DNA from: SIG587 sp045544035
Lineage (GTDB): Bacteria > Bacillota > Clostridia > Oscillospirales > Acutalibacteraceae
Direction of reading: 5' to 3'
Length of the DNA: 64,000 bases
NCBI GenBank assembly: GCA_045544035.1
Contig: JAZPYE010000011.1
Coordinates: 1-64,000, forward strand
Below the pieces are notes generated by a model, which had not been told where the DNA came from, did not search any database, and saw nothing but the letters and a program-made list of their open reading frames with translations. Made by a program: the position numbers and the translations under genes. Positions 61,874 through 64,000 of the stretch are shown in pieces; position 1 is the stretch's first letter; each line of letters begins with the position of its first letter.

Positions 61874-64000
61874 ATGCCTAGTTCAAATGAAACGAGAAAA
61901 GATGACGCATATGACAAAAGAGTTGAGCTTCATTGCCACACAAATATGTCTTTTAAGGATGGTGTTGCAACTGCCGACGAGATAATAAGGCAAGCTTTTA
62001 ATTTTGGTCATAAGGCGATTGCTATTACCGACCACGGTTCAGTAAGAGCCTACCCTGAAATTGCTAACGCCGTTAAAAGAATTAAAAAAGAAGGCAAAAA
62101 TATTAAGCCTATCTATGGTGTAGAGTTGTACTTTGTTAACGATGTAGATTATGATATTTCAAATTTAACCGAAAAAGAAATAATTAGCCGAAAAACACAT
62201 CTTATAGTATTGGTCAAAAATCAAAAGGGATTAAAAAGCTTATATAAAATGATGTCTGAAGCTGAGCACTATATAAAGTGGAATGAGGCTCCTGTTATTA
62301 AACGTTCCTGCCTGGATAAATACCGTGAGAATTTTATTGTCGGCTCTGCTTGTGAGTGTGGAGAATTGTATCGAGCGGTTATTGCAGGCAAAAGTGATGC
62401 CGAGCTTGAAAAAATTGCAAGTTATTATGATTACCTTGAAATACAGCCGCGCGATAACAACAAGTTTATGATAAAGAAAAGCTCTGAACCTGATACATAT
62501 GATGAAAACGGAAATATAATTGAAAACCGTTTTAAAAAGGTTACCTGTCTTGACGTAATCGAAAACTTTAACCGTAAAGTCATAGAAATCGCGGATAAAC
62601 TTCGCAAGCCTGTAGTCGCTACCGGTGATGTGCATTTCATCGAATCAGAAGATAGTCTTATAAGAAAGATTTTAATGGCAAATCAAGGTTATACCGATTT
62701 TGAAGAACAAGCACCGCTATATTTTCGTACAACTGATGAAATGCTCGAAGAGTTTTCATATCTTGGAGAAGATAGAGCCTTTGAAGTGGTTGTTAAAAAC
62801 ACAAATCTTATTGCAGATATGATTGAAGAAATCGTGCCACTTATAGAGGGATACCATCCGTTTGTTATCGAAAACGCTGATAATGATTTAGAAAAAATAT
62901 GCCTTAAAAAAGTAAATGACATATATACGGCAAACGGTATTTTACCGTGCGTTATAAAGGAACGACTCGATGCGGAACTTCATCATATAATAGAGCATGA
63001 TTTTTCTTCACATTATATGATAGCCTATCTTATAGTTAAACATTTGAAAGAACAGGGTGAGTATGTATTTGCGCGGGGTTCGGTAGGTTCTTCTTTTGTT
63101 GCATACCTTTTGGGGATAAGCGAAGTTAATCCCTTAGAGCCGCATTATGTATGTCCCCAATGTCATCATATAGAATTTGTTAACGATTATTCAGTATATT
63201 CGGGATTTGACTTGCAGCATAAAGCTTGTCCTTTATGTGGTTCTGAAATGAAAAATGACGGACACAATATTCCATATGAAATGTTTATGGGTTTAGACGG
63301 GGACAAAGTACCGGATATTGACCTTAATGTTCCGGCAACAGCGCAGGATAGTGTTAAAAAGTTCCTTTCGAATTATTTTGGAAAAGAACGAATTGCTTAC
63401 GCAGGCACAATATGTTCTATAGCTCCTTTTACGGCCGAAGGTTATATTCGCAAATATGAAGAACTATCCGGCACGACCATTTCTTATGATAAAAAAGATT
63501 ATATTATAGATAAGCTATGTAATATACATACAGGAAGCGGTATGCATCCTACAGGTCTGCTTGTGTTGCCTGAAGGAAAAGAATTTGCTGATTTCACACC
63601 CTGTTGTCCGGCTGAAAGTTTTTACTTGCCAATTTCGCAAAAGTCTGCTTTTGATTTTTATCATTTGCACGATACAATCTTAAAACTCGATATTTTAGGA
63701 TATATTGTTCCTGATATTTTTAAATTGCTTCATAAATTTACGGGAATATCTCCAGTTGATGTAGATATTCAGGATCCTGAGATATATAAAATTTTCAGCG
63801 ATGTAACTGCCCTTGGGATATCGGCTGAGGATATTGACGGTATAACCGTAGGAACGCTTGGGTTGCCCGAATATAATACTGATTTTATGAGGGAACTGCT
63901 TGTCAAAACTCAACCGAAAAGCTTTACCGATCTTGTGAAAATCAGTGGATTGGCTCATGGAACGGATGTGTGGATAAATAATGCTGAACACCTGATTGAA
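61874..64000 (+). CDS. PolC-type DNA polymerase III alpha without OB and exonuclease domains (partial)
   Basis: A C-family replicative polymerase whose visible 709 residues start with the PHP domain (KRVELHCHTNMSFKDGVATA, AIAITDHGS). In PolC an OB domain precedes the PHP and a 3'-5' exonuclease is inserted in it; both are missing here, and the PHP continues directly to 'RKTHLIVLVKNQKGLKSLYK'. The polymerase core has FARGSVGSSFVA, a Zn-like CPQC...CPLC pair, and the catalytic VPDIDLNVP. It continues past the window. The AGGAG ribosome site mirrors that of the divergent ATPase gene. Confidence 0.9.
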   Translation, partial: MPSSNETRKDDAYDKRVELHCHTNMSFKDGVATADEIIRQAFNFGHKAIAITDHGSVRAYPEIANAVKRIKKEGKNIKPIYGVELYFVNDVDYDISNLTEKEIISRKTHLIVLVKNQKGLKSLYKMMSEAEHYIKWNEAPVIKRSCLDKYRENFIVGSACECGELYRAVIAGKSDAELEKIASYYDYLEIQPRDNNKFMIKKSSEPDTYDENGNIIENRFKKVTCLDVIENFNRKVIEIADKLRKPVVATGDVHFIESEDSLIRKILMANQGYTDFEEQAPLYFRTTDEMLEEFSYLGEDRAFEVVVKNTNLIADMIEEIVPLIEGYHPFVIENADNDLEKICLKKVNDIYTANGILPCVIKERLDAELHHIIEHDFSSHYMIAYLIVKHLKEQGEYVFARGSVGSSFVAYLLGISEVNPLEPHYVCPQCHHIEFVNDYSVYSGFDLQHKACPLCGSEMKNDGHNIPYEMFMGLDGDKVPDIDLNVPATAQDSVKKFLSNYFGKERIAYAGTICSIAPFTAEGYIRKYEELSGTTISYDKKDYIIDKLCNIHTGSGMHPTGLLVLPEGKEFADFTPCCPAESFYLPISQKSAFDFYHLHDTILKLDILGYIVPDIFKLLHKFTGISPVDVDIQDPEIYKIFSDVTALGISAEDIDGITVGTLGLPEYNTDFMRELLVKTQPKSFTDLVKISGLAHGTDVWINNAEHLIE

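Noticed and set aside
1..64000. CRISPR arrays, rRNA genes and intact insertion sequences
   Set aside because: No regularly spaced repeats, rRNA sequence or transposase frame was found on reading both strands.

Overview
The window looks like a chromosome segment of a strictly anaerobic Gram-positive gut-type clostridium (Oscillospirales/Ruminococcaceae-like). The signs are moderately AT-rich DNA, strong AGGAGG-type ribosome sites, sigma-A promoters with 17-bp spacers, a PolC-family polymerase, an A/V-type ATPase, class III (anaerobic) ribonucleotide reductase, rubrerythrin and A-type flavoprotein for O2/NO defence, LytTR-DUF3021 regulation, and a BspA-like surface protein with dockerin beside a cohesin protein. 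The exact genus is inference.

Layout. 1-3.8 kb: minus-strand A/V-ATPase operon (E, DUF2764, A, start of B) behind a promoter and a terminator-like leader hairpin; three tiny minus-strand genes (one EF-hand, one interrupted by an in-frame stop) lie upstream. 4.6-9.8 kb: manganese-catalase-like protein (plus strand), a lipoprotein, a P-loop kinase-like protein, an isoprenylcysteine-methyltransferase-like membrane protein, a stand-alone TipAS protein, a flavin reductase and a GNAT. 9.9-14 kb: nrdG, nrdD with a fused redoxin domain, and an atypical thioredoxin reductase. 14.1-20.6 kb: LytTR/DUF3021/ABC cluster, nitroreductase, SDR, rubrerythrin, ZIP transporter and FprA flavoprotein.

20.7-44.2 kb is the metabolic core, all on the minus strand. 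A pyrimidine operon (pyrC-carB-pyrK-pyrD-pyrF-pyrE-pyrB-pyrI) sits behind a PyrR-type attenuator. It is followed directly by a purine/one-carbon operon (purE-purC-purF-purM-purN-purO-like-AICAR transformylase-purD-purL-glyA-fhs) behind a ZTP riboswitch. Together they make UMP and take PRPP-derived intermediates toward IMP with the folate one-carbon supply attached. carA and purB are not here, and the purF product lacks the catalytic N-terminal cysteine.

44.2-58.6 kb: tRNA-Tyr, a 51-residue membrane protein, a second ZIP transporter, an alpha/beta hydrolase, a tandem glycine riboswitch controlling an AgcS-type symporter, a YgjV-like membrane protein, the dockerin/cohesin pair, an unknown membrane protein, an ABC exporter, a small Cys-rich protein and tRNA-Leu(CAG).

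58.6-64 kb is accessory: a minus-strand structured RNA next to a truncated holin-like toxin start with a possible small RNA, a Phd-Doc toxin-antitoxin pair, a metallophosphatase, an AAA ATPase, and divergently a PolC-like polymerase lacking the OB and exonuclease domains that runs off the window end. The best candidates for something new are the cohesin/dockerin surface pair, the exonuclease-less PolC beside the ATPase, the Cys-less PurF, the structured RNA at 58.77-58.88 kb, and the leader hairpin of the ATPase operon. No CRISPR array, rRNA or intact insertion sequence was seen.
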